28,677 nucleotides of DNA, from assembly GCA_964481485.1 (NCBI GenBank), contig CAYZVM010000055.1, positions 1 through 28,677 on the forward strand. The letters are read 5' to 3'. Position 1 is the stretch's first letter. Each line of letters opens with the position of its first letter. Shown here one piece after another: positions 1 through 8,002 of this stretch. This DNA is from M3007 sp964481485. Its GTDB lineage: Bacteria; Bacteroidota; Bacteroidia; Chitinophagales; Saprospiraceae. The notes under the pieces were generated by a model, which was given only the letters and a program-made list of their open reading frames with translations, was not told where the DNA came from and made no database searches. Both the position numbers and the translations under genes were made by a program.

Positions 1-284
1 GCCCCACCTGCGGCGGAACGGGTAAGATAAATGCCACTATCCTGCTGACCGACGATATTGAACGCGACCTGGAATTCATCATGCAGTCGCGCCCAAAAGC
101 ACCATTATACTTACGCGTACACCCATATTTGGAAGCATACCTGAAAAAAGGTTGGTTCAAGAGCCGTCAAGTACAGTGGTTTTTCAGGTTCAACAAATGG
201 GTGCGCATCGTGCCGCACGCTGATTACCAACTAACGGACTATCGGTTTTACGAAGGGAACGACGATGAAATTCGTTTGAACTAA
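1..284 (+). CDS. rng: Ribonuclease G/E, C-terminal fragment
   Basis: Only the last 93 or so codons are in the window; the 5' part lies upstream. Reading in the frame of position 3, with the first two bases completing a Cys codon, gives CPTCGGTG. This is the two-cysteine zinc link of RNase E/G enzymes, which joins protomers of the tetramer. It is followed by a small C-terminal domain ending IVPHADYQLTDYRFY. RNase G is a cytoplasmic endoribonuclease that trims 16S rRNA 5' ends and starts mRNA decay. Bacteroidota normally carry one such protein of about 500 residues, so this is probably the only one in the genome. The gene is followed by a strong intrinsic terminator and appears to end its transcription unit. 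The zinc-link signature makes the assignment firm; choosing G rather than E rests on the short tail after the link. Confidence 0.88.
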   Translation, partial: PTCGGTGKINATILLTDDIERDLEFIMQSRPKAPLYLRVHPYLEAYLKKGWFKSRQVQWFFRFNKWVRIVPHADYQLTDYRFYEGNDDEIRLN

Positions 285-292
285 AAAATGCG

Positions 293-328
293 AAAGGCAA
301 AGAGCGACTATGTTGCTCTTTGCCTTTT
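293..328 (+). terminator. Intrinsic terminator after RNase G
   Basis: A perfect 13-bp stem (293-305 with 315-327) has a 9-nt loop, and the right arm runs into TTTT. It starts 9 nt after the stop codon. Confidence 0.85.
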
Positions 329-351
329 CACTTCTTGAGTTCTGCTTTTTT

Positions 352-462
352 TTAAAAATGCGGGCAATCGCATTTCGGCTTAAAAAGACGGCAACCTTCG
401 AGCACCACCAAGCCCACCATGAGCAGAAAGAAAGCAGCGCGCCACCAATTAATTTTTTTCAT
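352..462 (-). CDS. Small lipoprotein-like peptide, 36 aa
   Basis: The frame is open further upstream, but the start is taken at the ATG at 462. There it begins MKKINWWRAAFFLLMVGL, a charged N-terminus followed by one hydrophobic segment. The segment ends VLEGC (Cys24), a loose lipobox with Glu at -2. The putative mature part is only CRLFKPKCDCPHF, with three cysteines. A Bacteroidota-like promoter (-7 TACTTTCG, -33 TTTG) lies 30-58 nt upstream of this ATG, which supports both the start and expression. It is divergent from the glycosyltransferase. The function is unknown to me. The Cys-x-Cys-Pro tail could bind metal or form disulfides, which is inference only. It is too short for coding statistics. 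Confidence 0.5.
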   Translation of the reverse strand: MKKINWWRAAFFLLMVGLVVLEGCRLFKPKCDCPHF

Positions 463-491
463 AGTTGAAAGTGTGTTTACTTTTACGATGG

Positions 492-520
492 CGAAAGTAG
501 CTAAATCGCTGCTTACCAAA
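492..520 (-). promoter_or_regulatory. Putative Bacteroidota-type promoter for the small lipoprotein gene
   Basis: On the minus strand TTTG (517-520) and TACTTTCG (492-499) are 17 nt apart. The Bacteroidota consensus is TTTG, about 19-21 nt, then TAnnTTTG. The -7 box has one mismatch. The predicted RNA start is about 20-25 nt before the ATG at 462. Confidence 0.4.
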
Positions 521-586
521 CGAAAATTTAACCTTGCCATCTTTCTTTTTTCCAAAACAACATGAGGCAAGGCTCAATCTTCCGCC

Positions 587-1672
587 TTGAAATACATTCT
601 CGTCGCACCGCTCAATTGGGGACTGGGCCATGTCGCCCGGTGTATTCCACTCATTAAGGCGCTTGAAAAAATGGGGGCCGGGGTGCTGCTTGCATCCGAT
701 GGCGTGGCGCTACACCTGCTGAAGGCCGAGTTTCCCCACCTGCCCGCACTCGAGCTGCCCTCTTACCGAATCCGTTACGAATCGCCCAATATGGTGCGCA
801 ATATTGCCTGGCAAATGCCGCGCATCATGTATGCTGTGCGCGCTGAACACCAAGAAACCGAACGATTGGTGCGCGAACACAACATCCGGGGCATCATTTC
901 CGACAACCGCTACGGGTGTTTCAGCCGCAAGGCCAACAGCGTGATGCTCACCCACCAACTTCAGTTGCGCATCCCCAATGGTTTTTTGGAATGGTCGGCC
1001 AATCAGGTGCTGCGCCGGGCTTTGGGCAAATTCGACGAAACCTGGGTGCCAGACGTGTCGGAGGAGCCTAATTTGTCGGGGGATTTATCACACGGCACAT
1101 CGGAAATATTTGCGCAAACTCGTTTTATCGGTCCGCTCTCAAGAATGCAAACCGCCCAAAATGCGGCCTCCAATGCCGTACAATCGTCAGAGTATGATGT
1201 AGCCGTTGTGTTGTCCGGCCCCGAGCCGCAGCGCACTTATCTCGAACAGCGCCTGTTGGAACAAGCCATGTCGCTGCCGCAAAAATTTATCTTCATTCAA
1301 GGAAAAACACAGGCCAAAGAGCATCATTTCATCGCCGAAAACGTGGAAGTGGTGTCGTACTTGACCTCCGAAGATTTGAACGAAGTGCTGCTCGCATCAG
1401 ACGTGTTGGTGTGCCGTTCGGGGTATAGCAGCATCATGGATTTGGCGGCATTAGGCAAAAAAGCCATTTTGGTACCCACGCCAGGGCAGACGGAGCAGGA
1501 GTATCTCGCCGACTTTTTTGCGCAGCAAAACATTTTTTTGGTGCAAAAACAAGAAGATATTGACTTGGAAACGGGGTTGGAAGTAGTGGCCGCGACCTCG
1601 GGATTCCGTGCCGGGCAGTTTGCGTCGGATACCTTTTTGCCCGAGTTGGAGCGTTGGCTGGACAGTATTTGA
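587..1672 (+). CDS. Glycosyltransferase, GT-B fold (MurG/GT28-like)
   Basis: The protein has 361 residues and starts at TTG. An in-frame stop at 563-565 and the family-typical N-terminus MKYILVAPLNWGLGHVARC leave no better start. The N-terminal Rossmann half carries the Gly-rich LNWGLGH loop. The C-terminal half has the donor-nucleotide region: VLVCRSGYSS, then LAALGKKAILVPTPGQTEQ (roughly residues 272-305). This is typical of GT28/GT1 enzymes that bind a UDP-sugar. Members probably add a sugar to a lipid or surface glycan, but the acceptor cannot be read here. A -7-like box TAACCTTG (529-536) precedes the gene. It is divergent from the small lipoprotein gene and has no other glycan genes beside it. 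The family is clear and the substrate unknown. Confidence 0.8.
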   Translation: MKYILVAPLNWGLGHVARCIPLIKALEKMGAGVLLASDGVALHLLKAEFPHLPALELPSYRIRYESPNMVRNIAWQMPRIMYAVRAEHQETERLVREHNIRGIISDNRYGCFSRKANSVMLTHQLQLRIPNGFLEWSANQVLRRALGKFDETWVPDVSEEPNLSGDLSHGTSEIFAQTRFIGPLSRMQTAQNAASNAVQSSEYDVAVVLSGPEPQRTYLEQRLLEQAMSLPQKFIFIQGKTQAKEHHFIAENVEVVSYLTSEDLNEVLLASDVLVCRSGYSSIMDLAALGKKAILVPTPGQTEQEYLADFFAQQNIFLVQKQEDIDLETGLEVVAATSGFRAGQFASDTFLPELERWLDSI

Positions 1673-1824
1673 CTGGCCCATTCCTTTCATCCTGAGTGTC
1701 AGTTTCATCCGAACAAGGCCACAGATTCCAGCCATTTTTGAAAAAGCCCGTACATTTCGCCTTCCAGCCATTGAGCCAAATGCTGCAATTTGCATTTTTC
1801 GTTGTAAAACAAAAACTACTCACC

Positions 1825-3126
1825 ATGCAAAAACTTGCCCTTTCCCTCTTACTTGCCGTCTTCGCGACCGCGCTTTTTGCCCAAAAACAAGAACCTTACG
1901 AATTTAAGGAAATCAAACGCATCTCGGCCACGCCCATCAAAAGCCAAGACCAAACCGGCACCTGCTGGGCTTTCAGCACCGCATCTTTCCTCGAAAGTGA
2001 AGCCCTGCGCATGGGCAAAGGCGAAACCGACCTGTCGGAAATGTTTGTCGTTCGGCATATTTATCGCCAAAAATGCGAAAATTATGTGCGCCGCCAGGGT
2101 ACCGCCCAATTTGGCGAAGGCGGCCTTGCCCACGATCTGCTCAATGCCGTGAAACAATACGGCATCGCCCCCGAAAGCACCTATCCCGGCCGCAAAGACC
2201 CGAGCAAACCGCACAACCACAGCCAATTGGAAAAAAACCTGAAAACTCTCTGCGAGGAGTTCGTGGCGCTGGGCAAAAAAGGCAAACTTCCCGAACGTTG
2301 GCTGACCAAAGTGGACAGCGTGCTGGATGTGGAGTTTGGCAAAGTCCCGCTCCAATTTGAGGTCGGCGGCACGATATTCACGCCCGTTTCTTACCGCGAT
2401 TTCCTCAGCATCCGCCCCGACGACTATGTGAACATCACCTCCTTCTCCCACCATCCTTTTTACGAACAATTTGTCCTTGAAGTACCGGACAACTGGGCCA
2501 ACGGACAGTTTTACAACCTGCCAATCAGCGAGTTGATGCGTTGCCTGAATTTTTCGCTCCAACAAGGCTACACCGTCGAATGGGATGCCGATGTGAGCAA
2601 CATGGGATTTGCCTCTGGCAAAGGCATCGCCATCGTGCCGGAAAAAGACTGGAAAGACCGCAGCGTGGCCGAGCGCGAAAGTGCTTTCAAAACTTGGGAA
2701 CCGGAAAAAACCGTCACCCAAGAATACCGCCAGCAACTTTTTGATAGCCAGGTAACCACCGACGACCACCTGATGCACATCGTTGGTATGCTCGACGAAG
2801 CGCACGGCGGCGATTTTTATGTGGTGAAAAACTCGTGGGGCGAAGTCTCCGACCTCAAAGGCTACGTCCATGTTTCGGATGCCTATATGCGGCTGAATAC
2901 CATTTCGTTCACCGTCCACAAAAGCGCCCTGCCCACCGATGTGCTGCGGCGCCTCGGCCTTTCGGCAGTCGGCACAAATCCCCCCGCCCGCGTCGAAGGC
3001 ATCCGCAAAAACACAGCACCCGATGCCCAACAAGACACCCCGGCCACAAAGACTGCACCTGCCAGAGTCCGGCCATCTATCAACAAAACCGCACCGATGA
3101 AAAAGGCCGGATCGTCGGACAATTAA
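1825..3126 (+). CDS. Secreted C1-family cysteine peptidase (bleomycin hydrolase/aminopeptidase C-like)
   Basis: The protein has 433 residues. The start at 1825 gives a clean signal peptide (MQKLALSLLLAVFATALFAQ), whereas the in-frame extension upstream has no such feature. Papain-fold catalytic residues are present: Gln41 and Cys47 in SQDQTGTCWAF, His318 in LMHIVGM and Asn336 in VVKNSWGE. Length and layout match bleomycin hydrolase/aminopeptidase C, which trims N-terminal residues from peptides. Those enzymes are usually cytosolic; this one is predicted to be exported. The last 50 or so residues form a Pro/Ala/Lys-rich low-complexity tail (PPARVEGIRKNTAPD onward) not expected in the family. 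It may be a linker or a cell-surface tether. A terminator follows within 11 nt of the stop, and no obvious partner lies nearby. Confidence 0.85.
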   Translation: MQKLALSLLLAVFATALFAQKQEPYEFKEIKRISATPIKSQDQTGTCWAFSTASFLESEALRMGKGETDLSEMFVVRHIYRQKCENYVRRQGTAQFGEGGLAHDLLNAVKQYGIAPESTYPGRKDPSKPHNHSQLEKNLKTLCEEFVALGKKGKLPERWLTKVDSVLDVEFGKVPLQFEVGGTIFTPVSYRDFLSIRPDDYVNITSFSHHPFYEQFVLEVPDNWANGQFYNLPISELMRCLNFSLQQGYTVEWDADVSNMGFASGKGIAIVPEKDWKDRSVAERESAFKTWEPEKTVTQEYRQQLFDSQVTTDDHLMHIVGMLDEAHGGDFYVVKNSWGEVSDLKGYVHVSDAYMRLNTISFTVHKSALPTDVLRRLGLSAVGTNPPARVEGIRKNTAPDAQQDTPATKTAPARVRPSINKTAPMKKAGSSDN

Positions 3127-3136
3127 ACAAACTCAA

Positions 3137-3176
3137 GAAGTGACACTTTTTTGAAAAGTGTCACTTCTGTTTTTTT
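3137..3176 (+). terminator. Intrinsic terminator between the C1 peptidase gene and gcvT
   Basis: A perfect 14-bp stem (3137-3150 with 3154-3167) with a 3-nt loop is followed by TGTTTTTTT. It ends only 10 nt before the gcvT start. Confidence 0.88.
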
Positions 3177-3186
3177 CTAAAACAGC

Positions 3187-4311
3187 ATGAAAAACACACC
3201 ACTCACCGAAAGACACATTGCCCTCGGCGCGAAAATGGCCGAGTTCGCGGGCTACAATATGCCCATTTCTTACACCTCCATCACCGACGAACACCATGCA
3301 GTGCGCTCCAGCGTGGGCGTGTTCGACGTGAGCCACATGGGCGAATTCATCGTGCGCGGCAAAGACGCGACCACTTTTCTGCAGAGCGCCACTTCCAACG
3401 ACGTATCGAAATTGAAGCCAGGCGAAGTGCAATATTCTTGTTTGCCCAACAAAAAAGGCGGCATCGTGGACGACCTGCTCGTCTATCGGCTCGACGACGC
3501 GCCAGAAATGGCTGTGGACGGAGAGCAGAGTTTTATGCTCGTGGTGAACGCCAGCAACGAAATCAAAGACTGGCGCTGGCTCAAACGGTTGGCACGCGGC
3601 TTTGATGTGAAACTGCAAAACATCTCTGCCAAAACCGGCCTTATCGCCGTGCAAGGCCCGAAAGCAGCCGAGGCGTTGCAAAAACTCACCGACCTCGATT
3701 TGAAGAGCATGAAGTATTACACCTTCCAGCGCGGGCGGTTCGCGGGCTGCAACAACGTCATCGTGTCGGCCACAGGCTACACGGGCAGTGGCGGTTTTGA
3801 GATTTATGCCAAAAACAAGGATTTGGTAAAAATATGGGACAAGGTGTTCAAAAACGGCGCGAAATGGGGCATCAAACCCGTCGGCCTCGGCGCCCGCGAT
3901 ACACTCCGCCTCGAAATGGGCTATTGCCTCTACGGCAACGATATTGACGACAAAACCAGCCCGCTCGAAGCCGGGTTGGGATGGATAACAAAACTGAACA
4001 AAGCCGAAGATTTCCCTTCCAAAGAAAAATTCAAAAAGCAAAAAGCCGATGGCGTGAAACGCAAATTGGTCGGTTTTCTCCTGAACGAGCGCCGGGTGCC
4101 GCGCCATGGCTACGAAATCGAAAGCCCTCGGGGAGCAGCAATCGGCGTGGTAACGTCTGGCACGCACTCCCCCACCCTCGACAAACCAGTTGGGACGGGC
4201 TATGTGAAAGTGAAATTTGCTGAGCCCGGCACAAAAATCATGATTGTGGCCGGTGGGAAAAAGTTGGAAGCGGTGGTGACGAAAGTGCCGTTTGTGGAGC
4301 CGGGGGTGTGA
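3187..4311 (+). CDS. gcvT: Glycine cleavage system T protein (aminomethyltransferase)
   Basis: The protein has 374 residues, normal for the family. GcvT takes the aminomethyl group from lipoylated GcvH and transfers the methylene carbon to tetrahydrofolate, releasing ammonia. The folate-binding domain begins at residue 1 with LTERHIALGAKMAEFAGYN and the conserved FDVSHMGEF. The segment NKKGGIVDDLLVYR holds the catalytic Asp (D95/D96). The C-terminal OECD-type domain (about 285-374) includes GVVTSGTHSPTLDKPVGTGY, characteristic of GcvT. No gcvH or gcvP lies in the window, so the system's genes are dispersed, as is usual in Bacteroidota. No Shine-Dalgarno is visible before the ATG. The gene lies between two strong terminators, so it is probably monocistronic, with its promoter overlapping the upstream hairpin or relying on read-through. 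Confidence 0.96.
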   Translation: MKNTPLTERHIALGAKMAEFAGYNMPISYTSITDEHHAVRSSVGVFDVSHMGEFIVRGKDATTFLQSATSNDVSKLKPGEVQYSCLPNKKGGIVDDLLVYRLDDAPEMAVDGEQSFMLVVNASNEIKDWRWLKRLARGFDVKLQNISAKTGLIAVQGPKAAEALQKLTDLDLKSMKYYTFQRGRFAGCNNVIVSATGYTGSGGFEIYAKNKDLVKIWDKVFKNGAKWGIKPVGLGARDTLRLEMGYCLYGNDIDDKTSPLEAGLGWITKLNKAEDFPSKEKFKKQKADGVKRKLVGFLLNERRVPRHGYEIESPRGAAIGVVTSGTHSPTLDKPVGTGYVKVKFAEPGTKIMIVAGGKKLEAVVTKVPFVEPGV

Positions 4312-4328
4312 GATTTGTCAGACAATCA

Positions 4329-4377
4329 AAAAAGCAAAAGAGCCTATGTCAAAATGACATAGGCTCTTTTGCTTTTT
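4329..4377 (+). terminator. Intrinsic terminator after gcvT
   Basis: A perfect 23-bp stem (4329-4351 with 4355-4377) has a 3-nt loop and ends in five T. With A-rich and T-rich ends it could work in both directions. Confidence 0.9.
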
Positions 4378-4528
4378 GCGCCATAATGTCATTTTTCATC
4401 AACGTATTTCTGTCAAAAAAACCATTTTCCTCAAATGGAACGTAGATTGAAAGATGGGGAGAGACCGGGTTTTACTCAAAGCCCGCAAACTTTTTTCAAA
4501 CAGTGTCTAACCATAAAATTGTTAAAAA

Positions 4529-4972
4529 ATGACCAACATCGTAAAATTCCAGCCGCTTCCCACAACCAAACCTTTGTTCAACGGGTTATTTGACGAGTTT
4601 TTCAACCGCAACATCGGCGACTTTGTCGGCAGTGACGCGGTGCTGAACCAACCGGCGGTCAATGTTGTTGAAACGGAAAATGATTTCAGAGTAGAACTGG
4701 CCGCGCCAGGTTTTGACAAGCAAGATTTCAGCATCAACGTCGAAAACGAACACCTGACGATTGCTGCGAAACACGAGACAAGCAATGAAGAGAAAAATGA
4801 GCGCTACACCCGCCGCGAATTTTCGGTGGCTTCGTTCAAACGCTCATTCAAACTCCCGAAAACCGTGAACCTCGACGCAATTGCCGCTGTTTACGAAAAC
4901 GGAATTCTGAACGTGACACTCGGCAAAAAAGAAGAAGCCAAACCGGTGGTGAAAACCATTGAAATCGGCTAA
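4529..4972 (+). CDS. Hsp20/alpha-crystallin small heat-shock protein
   Basis: The protein has 147 residues, the usual size. After a short N-terminal arm (LFDEFFNRNIGDFVG), the alpha-crystallin domain runs from about residue 42 to 140. It includes VELAAPGFDKQDFSINVENE and the A-x-x-x-N-G-I-L signature AVYENGILNVTLGKK. The tail is short and ends KTIEIG, holding an I-x-I-like motif that docks into neighbouring subunits. Such proteins are ATP-independent cytoplasmic holdases for unfolding proteins. The 150-nt upstream spacer contains no CIRCE element or other heat-shock operator that I can recognise. TAAAATTG, a weak -7-like box, lies just before the ATG. A terminator follows at 5034-5064. Confidence 0.93.
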   Translation: MTNIVKFQPLPTTKPLFNGLFDEFFNRNIGDFVGSDAVLNQPAVNVVETENDFRVELAAPGFDKQDFSINVENEHLTIAAKHETSNEEKNERYTRREFSVASFKRSFKLPKTVNLDAIAAVYENGILNVTLGKKEEAKPVVKTIEIG

Positions 4973-5033
4973 ACCGATTGCCAAAAGAGTTGTTTTCATA
5001 AGGTTAGTTAATAGGGTTTTAGGTGTTTTCATG

Positions 5034-5064
5034 GAGCCGGGGCAGCAATGTCCTGGCTCTTTTT
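5034..5064 (+). terminator. Intrinsic terminator after the hsp20 gene
   Basis: An 8-bp stem (5034-5041 with 5052-5059, one G-U pair) is followed by TTTTT. It is the first such structure after the hsp20 stop. Confidence 0.65.
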
Positions 5065-5187
5065 GTTGTGGGAAGGGCAAGACCCGCCCTCGTTAAAAGG
5101 GAGAGTATGTGAGAAATGAAATGTTTTGCAACCTTTGCCATCCTGCACAACATACTTTGTTCAACGAACACTGCCTGACTACACCCT

Positions 5188-7110
5188 ATGGCTTTTCTCG
5201 ACAATCTCTTCCGCAAAAAAAATGTATCTGACGCTATTGCCTCCGCCGACAAAGAATCGGAAGACGGTGGCGGTCTCCACAAAAGCCTCGGCGTCACCGA
5301 CCTGACCGCGCTGGGCATCGCCGCCATCATCGGCGCGGGCATATTCAGCACCATCGGCTCGGCCAGTTTCAATGGCGGCCCGGCGGTGGTTCTCCTGTTT
5401 ATTTTCACGGCACTGGCTTGCGGGTTTGCCGCTTTTGCTTATGCCGAATTTGCCTCGCTCATTCCTGTGTCGGGCAGCGCCTACACCTATTCCTATGTGG
5501 CTTTCGGCGAACTCATTGCCTGGATTATTGGCTGGGCGCTCATCATGGAATACGCCGTCGGCAACATCACGGTGGCGGTATCATGGTCAGGTTATTTCAC
5601 GGGTTTGGCAGCCAGTGCCGGATGGCATATACCGGCTTGGGCCACCATTGATTATGTCTCCGCACGCGATGGTTTTGCGGCGGTCAATGGCCTGTTGAAC
5701 GCGGGCACACCGATGGCGGAATTGACCGATTCGCAGCGCGAAGTTTACAATGCATGGCAATCGGCATCTCAAATCGGCGGCTTGCGCATCATCCTCGACC
5801 TGCCCGCCATCATCATGTCCATCCTAATTACCGCGCTGGTGTATGTCGGCATAAAAGAATCTAAAAAAACGGCCAATGTGATGGTCATGTTGAAATTGGC
5901 AGTGGTGGTATTGGTCATCATCGTCGGCGCATTTTATGTGGATGTCACCAATTGGAATCCTTTTGTGCCGAACGGTTTTGGCGGCGTGATGGCAGGCGTA
6001 TCGTCTGTATTTTTTGCCTACATCGGTTTCGACGCGCTCTCCACGACGGCAGAGGAATGCAAAAACCCGCAGCGCGACCTGCCCCGCGCGATGGTGTACT
6101 CCATCGTGCTTTGCACTATACTCTACATTATTATCGCCTTGGTGCTGACAGGCATGGTGAGTTACAAAGAGTTGGACGTGAACGACCCGCTGGCCTACGT
6201 TTTTTCAAAATTGGATTTGAAATGGTTTTCGGGCATCATCGCGGTGAGCGCGGTGGTGGCGATGGCGGGCGTTTTTCTCGTGTTTCAAATTGGCCAGCCG
6301 CGCATCTGGATGACCATGAGCCGCGACGGTTTGCTGCCCAAACGTTTCTCGAAAATCCATCCGACGTTCCGCACACCGGCTTTTTCCACCATTATCACCG
6401 GCCTTTTTGTGGTGATTCCGATGCTCTTTATCCCCAGCGATACGGTGCTGGATTTGTGCAGCATGGGCACCTTGTTCGCCTTTGTGCTGGTGTGCGCCGG
6501 GGTGTTGAAACTGCAAATGACACCCGATGCCCCGCGCGGCAAATTCCGCACGCCCTACCTGAACGCCAAATGGATTTTCCCCGCCATGCTCATCGGCATG
6601 GCCGTGTTTTTATTCACTCGTTATCAAAAAGATACGACGGATTGGCTGACCAATGAGCGGGTAATGTGCGATGCCGAAATGCTTTTCAGCAGACTTTCGG
6701 AAACTGAAATTGCCAGCCTAAAAACTTATTTTTTGCAAAAAGACAGCAGCGGTTTCGCGACTACGGACGGCGACCTCGCCAAATATTTGGGCGGCCTCGA
6801 CAAGCCAGCCTACGCGGCGGCTGTGGAACAAATGCCCGTGCCGGATGAAGAAAAATACGAGTCGGGCTGGGGCTTGTTCCAGCACAAAATCCCAATGTGG
6901 CTGTTCGTGTTCACCTGTCTTTATTTGGCGGTGTTGAGTTTCCGCCACAACCTTTCGCTCATCCCCGTTTTGGGCCTGATTTTTTGTTTCTACATGATGG
7001 CGCAGATTCCGGCGCACAGTTGGTTCGGATTTTCGATTTGGCTTGTGGCGGGGCTGGTGATTTACTTTGGGTACGGATATGCGAATAGCAAATTGGCTAT
7101 CAAAAATTGA
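5188..7110 (+). CDS. APC-family amino-acid permease (cationic amino acid transporter type)
   Basis: The protein has 640 residues and many hydrophobic segments. After a polar N-terminus, LGVTDLTALGIAAIIGAGIF contains the helix-1 G-x-G substrate loop of APC transporters. FAYAEFASLIPVSGSAYTY and FFAYIGFDALSTTAEECKNP (near residue 280) are signature segments of the cationic amino acid transporter subfamily. It should be an inner-membrane, cation- or proton-coupled amino-acid importer; the substrate is not determinable. It is longer than the usual 450-500 residues. A hydrophilic stretch of about 75 residues (TNERVMCDAEMLF to EEKYESGWG) sits between late helices, which may be a periplasmic domain. 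A -7-like box AACCTTTG occurs at 5130-5137. No other transport genes are adjacent. Confidence 0.9.
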   Translation: MAFLDNLFRKKNVSDAIASADKESEDGGGLHKSLGVTDLTALGIAAIIGAGIFSTIGSASFNGGPAVVLLFIFTALACGFAAFAYAEFASLIPVSGSAYTYSYVAFGELIAWIIGWALIMEYAVGNITVAVSWSGYFTGLAASAGWHIPAWATIDYVSARDGFAAVNGLLNAGTPMAELTDSQREVYNAWQSASQIGGLRIILDLPAIIMSILITALVYVGIKESKKTANVMVMLKLAVVVLVIIVGAFYVDVTNWNPFVPNGFGGVMAGVSSVFFAYIGFDALSTTAEECKNPQRDLPRAMVYSIVLCTILYIIIALVLTGMVSYKELDVNDPLAYVFSKLDLKWFSGIIAVSAVVAMAGVFLVFQIGQPRIWMTMSRDGLLPKRFSKIHPTFRTPAFSTIITGLFVVIPMLFIPSDTVLDLCSMGTLFAFVLVCAGVLKLQMTPDAPRGKFRTPYLNAKWIFPAMLIGMAVFLFTRYQKDTTDWLTNERVMCDAEMLFSRLSETEIASLKTYFLQKDSSGFATTDGDLAKYLGGLDKPAYAAAVEQMPVPDEEKYESGWGLFQHKIPMWLFVFTCLYLAVLSFRHNLSLIPVLGLIFCFYMMAQIPAHSWFGFSIWLVAGLVIYFGYGYANSKLAIKN

Positions 7111-7115
7111 TTTCA

Positions 7116-7188
7116 GATTACATGATTGTTGAATTTAGATGTCGTTCCAACCTCTACGGATACTTCTAAAATCAACAATCATGTAATC
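7116..7188. repeat. 24-nt inverted repeat upstream of the sirtuin gene
   Basis: Arms 7116-7139 and 7165-7188 are complementary at 23 of 24 positions (17 bp, one A-A mismatch, then 6 bp) around a 25-nt loop. The outer arm begins GATTACATGATTGTTGA. No T-run follows, so a standard terminator is unlikely. It fills the space between the permease and sirtuin genes. Confidence 0.85.
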
Positions 7189-7231
7189 GGCATTCTTCAA
7201 TCAAATTGAACACGTCTAAAGTTGTCATCCC

Positions 7232-7927
7232 ATGAAAAAAATCGTCGTCCTCACCGGCGCAGGCATCAGCGCCGAAAGCGGTATCAAAACCTTCCGCGAC
7301 TCCGACGGGCTGTGGGAAAACCACCGCATCGAAGACGTGGCAACGCCCGAAGGCTGGGCCAAAAACCCCAACCTTGTGCTGGAGTTTTACAACCAGCGCC
7401 GCGCCCAACTCCTCGAAGTGCAGCCCAACGCCGGCCATCGGGCATTGGCAGATTTGGAAAAAAACTACGAAGTCCACATCGTCACCCAAAACGTGGACGA
7501 CCTCCACGAGCGTGCCGGCAGCACCCGCATCTTGCACCTGCACGGCGAACTGCGCAAAGTCCGCTCGGTGCGCCACCCCGAATTGATTTATGATTGGGAC
7601 AAAGACGTAAACATGGGCGATGTGTGCGAGCGCGGCGCGCAACTCCGCCCGCACATTGTGTGGTTTGGCGAGGCCGTGCCTATGCTCGAACCCGCGGCAG
7701 CGTTGGCCGCCCAAGCGGATATTTTCATCATCGTCGGCACCTCGTTGCAGGTGTATCCCGCCGCCAGCCTGATGATTTACGCCCCGCCGCACATCCCGTT
7801 TTACTATGTAGATCCGCGCCCACAGGTAAATCTCGAACTGGCGCGATTGCCCAATTTGAAAGTTATTGCCGAGCCAGCTTCGACGGGGGTTCCACGGGTC
7901 TTAGATATGCTGGAGGGTAGAGGGTAG
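7232..7927 (+). CDS. cobB: NAD-dependent protein deacylase, SIR2 family
   Basis: The protein has 231 residues. It removes acyl groups from protein lysines using NAD, giving nicotinamide and O-acyl-ADP-ribose. NAD-site motifs are GAGISAESGIKTFR (9-22), TQNVDDLHERAG (85-96) and the catalytic His104 in HLHGEL. Tyr53 and Arg56 in FYNQRR match the Y-x-x-R pair that lets SIRT5/CobB-type enzymes accept succinyl-lysine. The four zinc-binding cysteines are absent; only one Cys occurs in that region (VCERGAQLRPH). HIVWFGEAVP and VGTSLQVYPA are also typical. The last four codons and the stop lie within a GA-rich repeat (7912-7965), so the native C-terminus was probably altered by it. A weak -7-like box TAAAGTTG is at 7217-7224. 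Confidence 0.92.
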   Translation: MKKIVVLTGAGISAESGIKTFRDSDGLWENHRIEDVATPEGWAKNPNLVLEFYNQRRAQLLEVQPNAGHRALADLEKNYEVHIVTQNVDDLHERAGSTRILHLHGELRKVRSVRHPELIYDWDKDVNMGDVCERGAQLRPHIVWFGEAVPMLEPAAALAAQADIFIIVGTSLQVYPAASLMIYAPPHIPFYYVDPRPQVNLELARLPNLKVIAEPASTGVPRVLDMLEGRG

Positions 7928-7965
7928 AGGGTAGAAGGTAGAAGGTAGAGGGTGGAGGGTGGAGG
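7912..7965. repeat. GA-rich short-period repeat, left flank of the four-helix-bundle gene
   Basis: The repeat is built of the 7-nt units GGGTAGA, AGGTAGA and GGGTGGA. It starts inside the end of the sirtuin gene and supplies its stop codon. It is the inverted counterpart of 8411-8445. Confidence 0.9.
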
Positions 7966-8002
7966 ATTCTGACTTTTCAACTTTTTTTAAATACTGTTTG
8001 TC

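Noticed and set aside
1849..3033. Open minus-strand frame of 394 codons opposite the C1 peptidase gene
   Set aside because: It is the shadow of a gene with a complete catalytic triad; it has no motifs of its own.
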